NCBI GenBank assembly: GCA_963728965.1
Contig: CAVSMH010000012.1
Coordinates: forward strand, 806,001-870,000
Direction of reading: 5' to 3'
DNA: 64,000 nt
Source of the DNA: DASQZT01 sp963728965
GTDB taxonomy: Bacteria; Acidobacteriota; Terriglobia; Bryobacterales; Bryobacteraceae
A program made the translations under genes and the position numbers. The notes under the pieces are model-generated. The model was not told the DNA's origin, made no database searches, and worked only from the letters and a program-made list of their open reading frames with translations. This document shows positions 40,727-50,625 of the stretch, one piece after another (position 1 is the stretch's first letter; every line of letters starts with the position of its first letter).

Positions 40727-41842
40727 ATGGAATTCACGGTCAGTAAAGTGGATCTGGTACGAGAACTGAGCTTGTCGCAAGGCGTGGTGGAGCGGAAGAC
40801 CACGATTCCCATCCTGTCGAATGTGTTGCTGGAGGCTGCCGGAGATCGCGTCACGCTGACGGCCACCGACCTGGAGCTCGGTATCCGCTGCTCCTGCCCG
40901 GCGCAAGTGAAAAAGGAAGGCGCGGGAACGGTGCCGGCGCGGAAGTTGCTCGATTTCGTGCGGCTCTTGCCGGACGCCGATCTCACCATTAAATTCCTCG
41001 AGAATCACTGGGCCAATCTGACCTGCGGCCGATCGAGGACCCGCATCGCGGGAATGTCGCGGGAGAGCTATCCCGAGCTGCCGGAGATGCCGGAGCCCAT
41101 CGCCGAGATTCCCATGAAGACGGTAGCTTCCATGATCTCGCGCACCGCTTTTGCGATCTCCATGGAGGAGTCGCGATTCACGTTGAACGGCGCGTTGCTT
41201 TTGATGCAGCCCGAAGGGCTCACCATGGTGGCTACCGACGGGCACCGGCTGGCGTTTGTGCAATCCACGCCGGAGGAGAGCGGCAGCGTCAACCAGAACT
41301 TCCGCGCGCTGGTGCCGAAGAAGGCGATGGCCGAGTTGCTGAAGCTGTCCGACGATGGCGGGGCCGGGCGGGCGTCGATCGCCACCGACGATAACCACCT
41401 GTTCTTTCAGGTCGGCCACCGGCTGTTGCTGACCCGCAAGCTGACCGGCAACTTCCCCGATTACGAACGCGTTCTGCCGAAAGACCACTCACTCACGGCG
41501 AAGCTGCAAAAGGACGAAATTCGCAGCGCGATTGAGCGCGTGGCGCAATTTGCGGACGAGCGTTCGCGTGCGATCCGCGTGCAGTTCGTAACCGGAGAGG
41601 TGCGCGTCTTTTCGTCTTCGGTCGAGATGGGCGAGAGCGAGGAGAGCGTCCCCAGCGAGTACCAGGGGCCCGATCTCGAGATCGGCTTCAATGCCCAGTA
41701 TCTGCTCGATTTTCTTCGCGCCATCCCGCAAGAGCAGGTCTCATTCGAATTGAAAGACCAGAAGAGCGCCGGCGAGATGCGGCCCGCCGGGGAGAACATC
41801 GCGGACCGCTATCGGTATGTCGTCATGCCGATGAGAATTTGA
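40727..41842 (+). CDS. dnaN: DNA polymerase III beta subunit (sliding clamp)
   Basis: This 371-residue protein has three DnaN domains of about 120 residues each, starting MEFTVSKVDLVRELSLSQGV with RKTTIPILSNVLLEA, then the middle MEESRFTLNGALLLMQPEGL and the end PAGENIADRYRYVVMPMRI, whose MPMR is the hydrophobic-pocket terminus of the clamp. The dimer forms a ring around DNA and tethers the polymerase. A good ribosome site (AGGAG) precedes the ATG by six bases. It lies between dnaA and gyrB in the conserved origin-linked order; recF, which is often here, is missing. Confidence 0.98.
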   Translation: MEFTVSKVDLVRELSLSQGVVERKTTIPILSNVLLEAAGDRVTLTATDLELGIRCSCPAQVKKEGAGTVPARKLLDFVRLLPDADLTIKFLENHWANLTCGRSRTRIAGMSRESYPELPEMPEPIAEIPMKTVASMISRTAFAISMEESRFTLNGALLLMQPEGLTMVATDGHRLAFVQSTPEESGSVNQNFRALVPKKAMAELLKLSDDGGAGRASIATDDNHLFFQVGHRLLLTRKLTGNFPDYERVLPKDHSLTAKLQKDEIRSAIERVAQFADERSRAIRVQFVTGEVRVFSSSVEMGESEESVPSEYQGPDLEIGFNAQYLLDFLRAIPQEQVSFELKDQKSAGEMRPAGENIADRYRYVVMPMRI

Positions 41843-41892
41843 TTTGCCGTGGATCACTCTGACCTGCGGTATTGGAATTGAGAACGGACCAA

Positions 41893-44352
<2,460 letters not shown>

Positions 44353-44382
44353 CCGGGGCTTGACAACGTGCCGCGGGCGGAC

Positions 44383-45819
44383 CTATCGCAGCGCCCGGGC
44401 TGCCGCCCGCCGGCAGTCTTCCAGCAGAATTTCCATGTCCCGAAGCGTAGTCCGGTAGTTCAGCACGCAGCCGCGCAGCGCGAACTTCCCGCCGATCTTC
44501 GCATTCGACAGATAGCTTCCGCCGCCGCGTTGCAGTTCCACCAGCACCCGCTCGTTGAGCTCGTTCAGGTCGCCGGTGTAACCGCGCGGCACCGCACGGA
44601 AGCAGAAGATCGAAAGCCCCACCGGCGCCAGCATTTCGAAATCGTCGCTGGCCTCCACGAGGCCGCCGAAATACCGCGCGCACGAGATATTCTGTTCGAT
44701 GGCCGCCCCCAGCCTCCGTGCGCCCGCGAATTTCAGCAGCAGCCATACATCCAGCGCGCGGAACGGCCGCGACAACTCCGGCCCGTAGTCCCAGAACGCA
44801 AACGCTTCGTCGCGTGCGAGGCCAATCCGCCGCGTGTATTCGGAGTCGTGGCGGAAAGCCGCCCGCGCGCGCTCCGGATCCCGGTACAGCACGCACCCGC
44901 AGCCCATCGGCAGGTACAGCCACTTGTGCGGATCGAGCGTAATCGAGTCCGCCCGCCCGATCGCCTCGAACAGGGGACGCGCCGAGGGCGCCAGCGCCGC
45001 AAATCCGCCGTACGCCGCATCCACGTGGAGCCACAGATTGCGCCGGGCGGCCAGATCCGCCAGCGCGCCGATCGGGTCAAAGGCTCCTGTGGCCGTGGTG
45101 CCGCCATTCGCCACCACGCAGAAGGGCAGCTTCCCGCGAGCCACGTCTAAGTCCACCAGCCGCTCGAGATCCGCCAGGTCGATCCGCAGATCCGCGCCGG
45201 TGCGGACCTCGCGGACATTCGCTTCTCCGATGCCCAGCATCCCGGCTGCTTTCCGGATCGAAAAATGGCCCTCACCGGACACGTACAGGCACATGGAGGG
45301 GCCGGCAATCCCGTCGCGGACCACATCGCCCGGCGCCTTCGCCGAGCGCGCCGCCGCCAGCGCCGCGAAATTGGCCATCGATCCGCCGCTGGTGAACAGC
45401 CCGCCCGCCGCCGCCGGATAGCCCAGCATCTCCTTGAGCCAGTTCACGGTCACGTGCTCCATCTCGGTCGCCGGCGGCGCCGAACGCCAGCAGGTGACGT
45501 TCACGTTCCAGGCTCCGGCCAGCAGCGAGCCCAGCGCCGTCACCGCCGTGCCGGGTGACGACACGTACCCGAAGAATCGCGGATGCGCGCTGTGCCGGCT
45601 GTACCGGACCACGATCTCCTCGAGCTTCTGCACCAGCTCCTCGAATCCGGCGCCGGCCTGGGGTAGCGGTTCTTCCAACTGCGTCCGCAGCGCCGCCGAG
45701 CTGGTTGGCTCCAGCACCGGCCTCCCGGGTAGCGACTCGTAGTAAGCGGCGACACGCTCCAGCGCCAGGCGGCCCAGCGCCAGCACTTCCTCGGGCGAAA
45801 GATCGAGCCGGTCGGTCAT
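44383..45819 (-). CDS. PLP-dependent group II amino-acid decarboxylase (aromatic-L-amino-acid type)
   Basis: The 478-residue enzyme has the group II fold, opening LDLSPEEVLALGRLALERV. The substrate/phosphate region is HPRFFGYVSSPGTAV and GGLFTSGGSMANFAAL, the PLP aspartate lies in LWLHVDAAYGG, and the Schiff-base lysine in LDPHKWLYLPMGCG near residue 298. It should release CO2 from an aromatic or acidic amino acid. Relatives act on tyrosine, tryptophan, DOPA or aspartate; the sequence read here does not fix which. The frame extends to 45867, but the family start is the ATG at 45819. It converges with gyrB (30 bases apart) and is divergent from the sigma-factor gene. Confidence 0.9.
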   Translation of the reverse strand: MTDRLDLSPEEVLALGRLALERVAAYYESLPGRPVLEPTSSAALRTQLEEPLPQAGAGFEELVQKLEEIVVRYSRHSAHPRFFGYVSSPGTAVTALGSLLAGAWNVNVTCWRSAPPATEMEHVTVNWLKEMLGYPAAAGGLFTSGGSMANFAALAAARSAKAPGDVVRDGIAGPSMCLYVSGEGHFSIRKAAGMLGIGEANVREVRTGADLRIDLADLERLVDLDVARGKLPFCVVANGGTTATGAFDPIGALADLAARRNLWLHVDAAYGGFAALAPSARPLFEAIGRADSITLDPHKWLYLPMGCGCVLYRDPERARAAFRHDSEYTRRIGLARDEAFAFWDYGPELSRPFRALDVWLLLKFAGARRLGAAIEQNISCARYFGGLVEASDDFEMLAPVGLSIFCFRAVPRGYTGDLNELNERVLVELQRGGGSYLSNAKIGGKFALRGCVLNYRTTLRDMEILLEDCRRAAARALR

Positions 45820-45891
45820 AAAAGGAACGCCCAGAGTAGCAAAATGGCATACACGTTTTCCTGCCACCCGCAGTTCTATCTAGTGGAAGGA

Positions 45892-46461
45892 ATGAGTGCT
45901 CTGGCGGTTCTGGCGGCGGTGAATACGAATCCAGCCGGGCGGGTCCGGGACCTGTCCAACGACCTCGCGGCCTTCGAACAGCTCATGCGGCAGCATGAGC
46001 GCCTGGTGCTCGTCACCGCGTTGCGCCTCCTGGGCCGGATGGAAGATGCCCAGGACGTCTCCCAGGAGGTCTTCCTGAAGCTGTACCGGAACCTCGGCAG
46101 GATCGAGACCGCCGCCACTTCGGCGTGGCTCTACCGGGTGACGGTGAACGCGTGCCACGATCTGCGCCGCCGCCGTCCCCCCGCCATCCCGGTGGACGAG
46201 GCCGGCGAGCTGGTCTCGGGAGATGCCGACCCCCAACAAAAGTCGGCGGAGAGCGAGCGCCGCCGCGCCCTGGATCTCAGCCTGCGGATGCTGCCCGAGA
46301 AGGAACGGACGGCCCTGGTGCTGCGCGACCTGGAGGGGCTTTCCACCCTCGAGGTGGCGCGTATCCTGGGCTCGACCGAAGCTACCGTTCGGTCCCAGGT
46401 TTCCAAAGCCCGGGTGAAGGTGAAGGGGTTCGTCGAGCACTACTTCCGGAGGCGGTCATGA
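45892..46461 (+). CDS. ECF-type RNA polymerase sigma factor
   Basis: This 189-residue sigma factor has region 2 (FEQLMRQHERLVLVTALRLL, then DAQDVSQEVFLKLYRNL) and region 4 with a helix-turn-helix (LPEKERTALVLRDLEGLSTL, EVARILGSTEATVRSQVSKA). The ATG at 45892 has a GGAAGG ribosome site; the frame opens at 45844. Its stop overlaps the start of a zinc-finger anti-sigma gene (ATGA), so the two form the usual sigma/anti-sigma pair. It should direct transcription of an envelope-stress or surface regulon that may include its own operon. Confidence 0.92.
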   Translation: MSALAVLAAVNTNPAGRVRDLSNDLAAFEQLMRQHERLVLVTALRLLGRMEDAQDVSQEVFLKLYRNLGRIETAATSAWLYRVTVNACHDLRRRRPPAIPVDEAGELVSGDADPQQKSAESERRRALDLSLRMLPEKERTALVLRDLEGLSTLEVARILGSTEATVRSQVSKARVKVKGFVEHYFRRRS

Positions 46462-47006
46462 ATTGCAGAGAGTGGGAAGAGCGGCTGGCATCGTACGCCG
46501 GAGGCGACCTCCTTCCGCCCGAAAAAGCCGCAGTGGAGCGCCACCTTCAGGATTGCGCCGGCTGCCAGCTCTTCTTGAGCGGGTTGACGGAGAGCTTGCT
46601 GCTCCTCCGGGAGGCTCACGGGGACGGGCCGGCGCCGGCCCACTGTGCGGCAGTCCGGGAACGGGTTCTGGCGGAACTGGGCCGTCCCAGGCGGCCCTGG
46701 TATCTCGGGCGGTGGGCGCTTGGATTGGCTACGGCGGCCCTGGTCGTCCTGATGGCCCTGTGGATGTGGCCGGCGCACCGTCAGCCGCAGCCCCCGCCCA
46801 GGAGCGCGGAGATGGCGAGCCCGCCGGTGCCGCGGCCCGTTGTGCCTTCCGTGGAATCTGCGCCCCCCCGCGTGCGGCGTGCCCATGTCCCGCGCCGCCG
46901 CCGGCCGGTTCCGTTGGCCGAGCCCGCCAGGCCCCTGGTGGTCAAACTAGTCACCGACGACCCGAATGTAGTGATCTATTGGATTACCGAAACAAGAGGA
47001 GAATGA
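46458..47006 (+). CDS. Membrane anti-sigma factor with zinc-finger domain
   Basis: The 182-residue protein starts with a zf-HC2 anti-sigma domain. CREWEERLASYAGG is followed by the metal motif H-x3-C-x2-C, visible as HLQDCAGC near residue 29. A single membrane helix (WALGLATAALVVLMALWMW) lies near residue 85, and the exported C-terminus is proline/arginine-rich, ending VVKLVTDDPNVVIYWITETR. It overlaps the sigma gene by four bases. It should hold the ECF sigma factor at the membrane until a signal causes release or proteolysis. The ending VVKLVTDDPNVVIYW is typical of anti-sigma factors in this context. Confidence 0.85.
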   Translation: MNCREWEERLASYAGGDLLPPEKAAVERHLQDCAGCQLFLSGLTESLLLLREAHGDGPAPAHCAAVRERVLAELGRPRRPWYLGRWALGLATAALVVLMALWMWPAHRQPQPPPRSAEMASPPVPRPVVPSVESAPPRVRRAHVPRRRRPVPLAEPARPLVVKLVTDDPNVVIYWITETRGE

Positions 47007-47008
47007 AG

Positions 47009-47746
47009 ATGAAACAACTGCTGATTCTGGCAATCCTGGCCATCGTGCCCCTCGCCGCGCAAGAGAAGCCTCCGGCGGAAGCCCCGAAGACCGTCCAGAA
47101 GCTGTTCATTCTGAAGTATGTCGATCCGCGCGCCGTGGAGCCCCTGCTCCGTGTATTCGGTCAGGCCGTGCCCAACGCCGAACTGCACGCCATCGCGGTC
47201 ACGGCTTCACCCACCAACATGCCTGCCATCGAGGAGGCGATCTCGCGCCTCGATGTTCCGGTCGCCGCGCCGAAGAACATCGACCTCACGTTTTATTTCA
47301 TCGTTGGCAACGAGGGTGACTCCGCCCCCGCGGCCGCCCTGCCCAAGGACCTCGACAGCGTGGTGACGCAGCTCAAAAACACGTTTCCGTTCAAGAGCTA
47401 CCGTCTCATGGACGTGCTGAGTACCCGCGCCCGTACCGGGCGGAACGTGAACATCAGCAGTGTGGGCGCGTCGGGGTCGATGACCAATGGGATTAACGAA
47501 CCGGTGCAAACCGACGTTCACATCAATTCGGTGAGTGTCGGCGGGGACAATTCCACCATCCGCATCGATGGGTTGAAGACCGGTAGCAGGGTACCTTTCG
47601 CCAGTGGCAACGGCTTCAGTTTCAAGGATCTCGGCATCAACACGGATATCGACATGAAAGAGGGCCAGAAGGTGGTGGTCGGACGCATCGGCCTCAGCCG
47701 CGATCAGGCGCTCTTCCTCATATTGACCGGCAAGATCGTGAACTAG
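47009..47746 (+). CDS. Small exported protein with secretin N-domain-like fold
   Basis: The 245-residue product has a signal peptide (LLILAILAIVPLAAQ). Residues 30-85 resemble a secretin/short-secretin N domain: KTVQKLFILKYVDPRAVEPL, then a strand-helix region ending MPAIEEAISRLDVP. Later parts include DLTFYFIVGNEGD and a C-terminal GQKVVVGRIGLSRDQALFLI. The start is the second ATG (47009), seven bases after the AGAGGAG site; the first, at 47003, overlaps the anti-sigma stop. It has no channel-forming secretin barrel. It is the third gene of the sigma/anti-sigma operon and is probably expressed under that sigma factor. Confidence 0.72.
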   Translation: MKQLLILAILAIVPLAAQEKPPAEAPKTVQKLFILKYVDPRAVEPLLRVFGQAVPNAELHAIAVTASPTNMPAIEEAISRLDVPVAAPKNIDLTFYFIVGNEGDSAPAAALPKDLDSVVTQLKNTFPFKSYRLMDVLSTRARTGRNVNISSVGASGSMTNGINEPVQTDVHINSVSVGGDNSTIRIDGLKTGSRVPFASGNGFSFKDLGINTDIDMKEGQKVVVGRIGLSRDQALFLILTGKIVN

Positions 47747-47754
47747 CCCGCCCG

Positions 47755-48495
47755 CTACCTGACCTGCTCGTCCTTTTCCACCTTGCCGTCGCGGATGTGG
47801 ATGATCCGGTGCGCGTGCAACGCGATATCGTGCTCGTGGGTCACCAGCACGATGGTGTTTCCCTGCTGGTAGAGGCGCTCGAACAATCCCATGATTTCGT
47901 TGCCGGTGGCCGTGTCCAGGTTCCCCGTGGGCTCGTCCGCCAGCAGGATCGAGGGATTGTTCACGAGCGCTCGGGCCACTGCCACGCGCTGCCGTTGGCC
48001 GCCCGATAACTCGTTCGGTTTATGGTACATGCGGGCCTCCAGATCGACCGCCCGCATGGCCGCCTTGGACATCTCGATGCGCTTGTCGGAAGGTACCCCG
48101 GAGTAGATCAGCGGCAGCTCTACGTTGTGCAGCGAAGTTGCCCTGGGCAGCAGGTTGAAGGTTTGAAAAACGAACCCGATTTCCTTGTTTCGGATCCGTG
48201 CCAGCTCATCGTCGGTCATTTCGCTGACCAGGTTCCCGTTGATGTAGTACTGGCCCCGCGTCGGCGTGTCCAGGCACCCGATCAGGTTCATCAGCGTCGA
48301 CTTGCCCGATCCCGACGGGCCCATGATCGCCACGTACTCGCCGCGCTTGATCTCGATATCCACGCCTGAAACGGCATGGATTTCCTGGTCGCCCATCACA
48401 TAGGTCTTCCAGAGATCGTAGGTGCGGATAACGATCCCGTCGCGCCGGAGTTGCTCACCGCGCTGAATCAGTTCTTTTTCTGCCACCGCTGCCAT
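47755..48495 (-). CDS. ABC transporter ATP-binding protein, MacB/LolD type
   Basis: This 246-residue ATPase has Walker A GPSGSGKST near residue 60, the Q-loop FVFQTFNLLPRATSLHNV typical of the MacB/LolD group, the signature LSGGQRQRVAVARAL, Walker B ILLADEPTGNLD and the switch histidine in VLVTHEHDI. An N-terminal extension of about 20 residues (EKELIQRGEQLRRDG) is longer than in LolD. It follows the adaptor gene by 36 bases and is surely in the same transcript. No FtsX-type permease follows; it must pair with a permease elsewhere, perhaps one of the ADOP proteins, one of which lies just 2 kb away. Confidence 0.93.
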   Translation of the reverse strand: MAAVAEKELIQRGEQLRRDGIVIRTYDLWKTYVMGDQEIHAVSGVDIEIKRGEYVAIMGPSGSGKSTLMNLIGCLDTPTRGQYYINGNLVSEMTDDELARIRNKEIGFVFQTFNLLPRATSLHNVELPLIYSGVPSDKRIEMSKAAMRAVDLEARMYHKPNELSGGQRQRVAVARALVNNPSILLADEPTGNLDTATGNEIMGLFERLYQQGNTIVLVTHEHDIALHAHRIIHIRDGKVEKDEQVR

Positions 48496-48531
48496 CTTGG
48501 TTGATTCTCGTTTCTGCGTAGTTCTGCCGGA

Positions 48532-49959
48532 TTACGTCTTCTGCTGAACCGGTGCCTTGTTATCTACTTTTACTTCGGTCTGGTTCTTGATGGTGCGAAT
48601 CACCTGATAAGTGCCGGTGATGATCTGGTCGCCGTCTTTGAGGCCGTTGGTGACCTCGATATCCGTGGCGCCGGTGATCCCGGTATCCACCTTGCGGAAG
48701 ACGGCCTTTGCATTCTCAATCACAAAAACACCCGTAAGTTCTTCCTTCTTAGCCTTTTCGGCCGCTGGGTCGGACTTCGTGGCAGCCTGTGCCGCACCCG
48801 ATCTACCAGCCGGCTTCACCTCCAGGTCGCCCCTTTGACGAACCGTGAGCGCCTGGATCGGTATAGTAAGGACGTTCTGACGGGTGGCCGTGGTTATCTT
48901 CGCGGTGCAAGAAAGTCCGGGCCGCACTTCGGACGGCGGGTTGTCCATCGCGACCACCACTTTGAAGTCTTTCGCTTCCTGGCTCGAAATGGCGCTCTGG
49001 CTGGCCGCCAGTCCGGTCGACCGCAGGATGGCCGTGTTGCCGATCTCGGTGACGTGGCCTTTGAACGTTTTGTTGGGAATGGCGTCGATGGAGATCTCAG
49101 CCGGCTGGCTGAGCTTGATATTCACGATATCCGTCTCATCCACCTTCACTTCCGCCGTGATGAGGGACATATCGGCGATGGTCATGATCATCGTACCGGC
49201 CTGGTTTTGCAGGCCGGGCACCACCGACTCGCCCACGCGTACCGGGAGATTGGTGACCACGCCGTCAAGCGGTGCGTAGGAGCTGTGCTTGTGCAGCAGG
49301 TCCGCGACGCGCACCAGCCCGGCGCGCACCTGCGCCACCCGCCGCTGCGCCGAGGTAAGCTGCGCGGCGGTCTGTTCGCGCTGAGCCCGTGCCTGGGTGA
49401 GTCTCGCTTCGGACTGCTTCACGGCCGATTGCTGCGCTTCGTAGGAGAACTTTTTCAGGTCGAAGTCCTGCTTCGCCATCAATTTCTCCTTGTACAGCGA
49501 TTCGGCGCGGTCGAGTTCGGCCTTCATCCGTGCCAGGTCGGCGTTGTCGTGGTCAATCACGGCCTGCATGGTAGCCAGGTTCTCGTCCGCGGCTTTCAGC
49601 CCGGCCTCCGCCGCCGAGGAATCAGCCTCCGCCGAAGCGATGTTCGCCTCCTGGGCTTTCACATCGGCTTCCTGCTGGGTGTCTTCGATCTTCGCCAGCA
49701 GTTGACCGCGGCGAACGTGATCGCCTTCCTTAACCAGCAGGTCCGTGATGTCGCCCATGCCGTTGGCGCCGATGTTGATATAGTTCTTTGGCTTGATTTC
49801 ACCCGACGCTGTCACCACGCTGGTCAGGTCGGTGCGAACCACCTTCCCTGTCTGGACAGTGACGATGCCGCGTTTACTGTAAACCGCGCTGGCGTAAACG
49901 CCGACAGCCGCGATCACTACGGCTGCGAGAGTAATGATAATTTTCCACTTACGTTTCAC
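48532..49959 (-). CDS. MacA-like periplasmic adaptor protein
   Basis: The 475-residue adaptor has an N-terminal membrane anchor (IIITLAAVVIAAVGVYASAV), the first lipoyl half (LLVKEGDHVRRGQLLAKIED), a long coiled-coil hairpin, the second lipoyl half (LLHKHSSYAPLDGVVTNLPV) and beta-barrel domains (ISIDAIPNKTFKGHVTEIG, VTNGLKDGDQIITGTYQVI). This is the architecture of MacA-like adaptors, which bridge an ABC exporter to an outer-membrane channel. The start is a GTG preceded by GGGGAG. It lies upstream of the MacB-type ATPase and is divergent from the PadR gene across a 312-base spacer. Confidence 0.93.
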   Translation of the reverse strand: MKRKWKIIITLAAVVIAAVGVYASAVYSKRGIVTVQTGKVVRTDLTSVVTASGEIKPKNYINIGANGMGDITDLLVKEGDHVRRGQLLAKIEDTQQEADVKAQEANIASAEADSSAAEAGLKAADENLATMQAVIDHDNADLARMKAELDRAESLYKEKLMAKQDFDLKKFSYEAQQSAVKQSEARLTQARAQREQTAAQLTSAQRRVAQVRAGLVRVADLLHKHSSYAPLDGVVTNLPVRVGESVVPGLQNQAGTMIMTIADMSLITAEVKVDETDIVNIKLSQPAEISIDAIPNKTFKGHVTEIGNTAILRSTGLAASQSAISSQEAKDFKVVVAMDNPPSEVRPGLSCTAKITTATRQNVLTIPIQALTVRQRGDLEVKPAGRSGAAQAATKSDPAAEKAKKEELTGVFVIENAKAVFRKVDTGITGATDIEVTNGLKDGDQIITGTYQVIRTIKNQTEVKVDNKAPVQQKT

Positions 49960-50271
49960 GACGCAAATCTCCCCTTTTCGCTGCCACCTTTAATAGACGC
50001 CATTTCAGATCTGGGAGTTCACTTATTATTCTACCCGAAGGGCTGGCCGCCTGTCCGGGGTATCCCTTCTATGAGGACGCGGTGCCGTGCCTGGGATTAG
50101 TAGCAGAAGTGAGATGGCGTGAGCCGCCGCCAAAGAACTCCTGCCGCCCCTGGCGGCGACGGTGCGGGATTTCCCCCCAGGGCGCGGCGTTCCGCAGCCC
50201 TGCCTGGCATCATGAAAGAGGATGCACGTTCCTGTTGACATACAAAAGGAACGGCGCGATACTTCTTTTGG
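49960..50271. promoter_or_regulatory. Divergent promoter region between macA-like and padR-like genes
   Basis: This 312-base spacer contains no gene. For the PadR gene a near-ideal promoter is present: TTGACA at 50235-50240 and GATACT at 50258-50263, spacer 17. It ends eight bases before the ATG, so the transcript should be leaderless. For the adaptor gene, TAGAAT (minus strand, near 50031) with CGGACA 18 bases upstream is a weaker candidate. PadR proteins usually repress their own promoter, so the operator is probably near 50230-50270. Confidence 0.6.
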
Positions 50272-50616
50272 ATGTCTACAGGAGATACCAGGCCCGATAT
50301 TCTGCAAGGCACCCTGGACCTGATGGTGTTGCGCACCCTTCAGACCATGGGCCCCCAGCACGGCTTCGGGCTGGCGAAGCGGATCCAGCAGATCTCCGGC
50401 GGCGTCCTCGACCTCAACCAGGGGACGCTCTATCCGGCCCTTCTGCGGCTGGAACAGCGGGGATGGATCGGGTCCCGCTGGGGAACGTCGGAAGCTAACC
50501 GCCGCGCTAAGTTCTATGAAATCACGCGTGTGGGGCTGAAGCAGGTGGAGCGGGAGTCGGCGGACTGGGCGCGCACGGTGGCCATTATGGAGCGGTTCGT
50601 GCGCCTGGCGGAATAG
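50272..50616 (+). CDS. PadR-family transcriptional regulator, acidobacterial type
   Basis: This 114-residue repressor has the PadR winged helix: DILQGTLDLMVLRTLQTMGP, HGFGLAKRIQQIS and LNQGTLYPALLRLEQRGWI, then a dimerising C-terminal helix (KQVERESADWARTVAIMERF). It matches the acidobacterial subgroup, which is encoded directly ahead of ADOP permeases; here the permease starts nine bases after its stop. It probably represses this operon and responds to a small molecule that the permease may export. The start codon lies eight bases after a -10 box and has no ribosome site. Confidence 0.93.
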   Translation: MSTGDTRPDILQGTLDLMVLRTLQTMGPQHGFGLAKRIQQISGGVLDLNQGTLYPALLRLEQRGWIGSRWGTSEANRRAKFYEITRVGLKQVERESADWARTVAIMERFVRLAE

Positions 50617-50625
50617 GAGGCCCCA

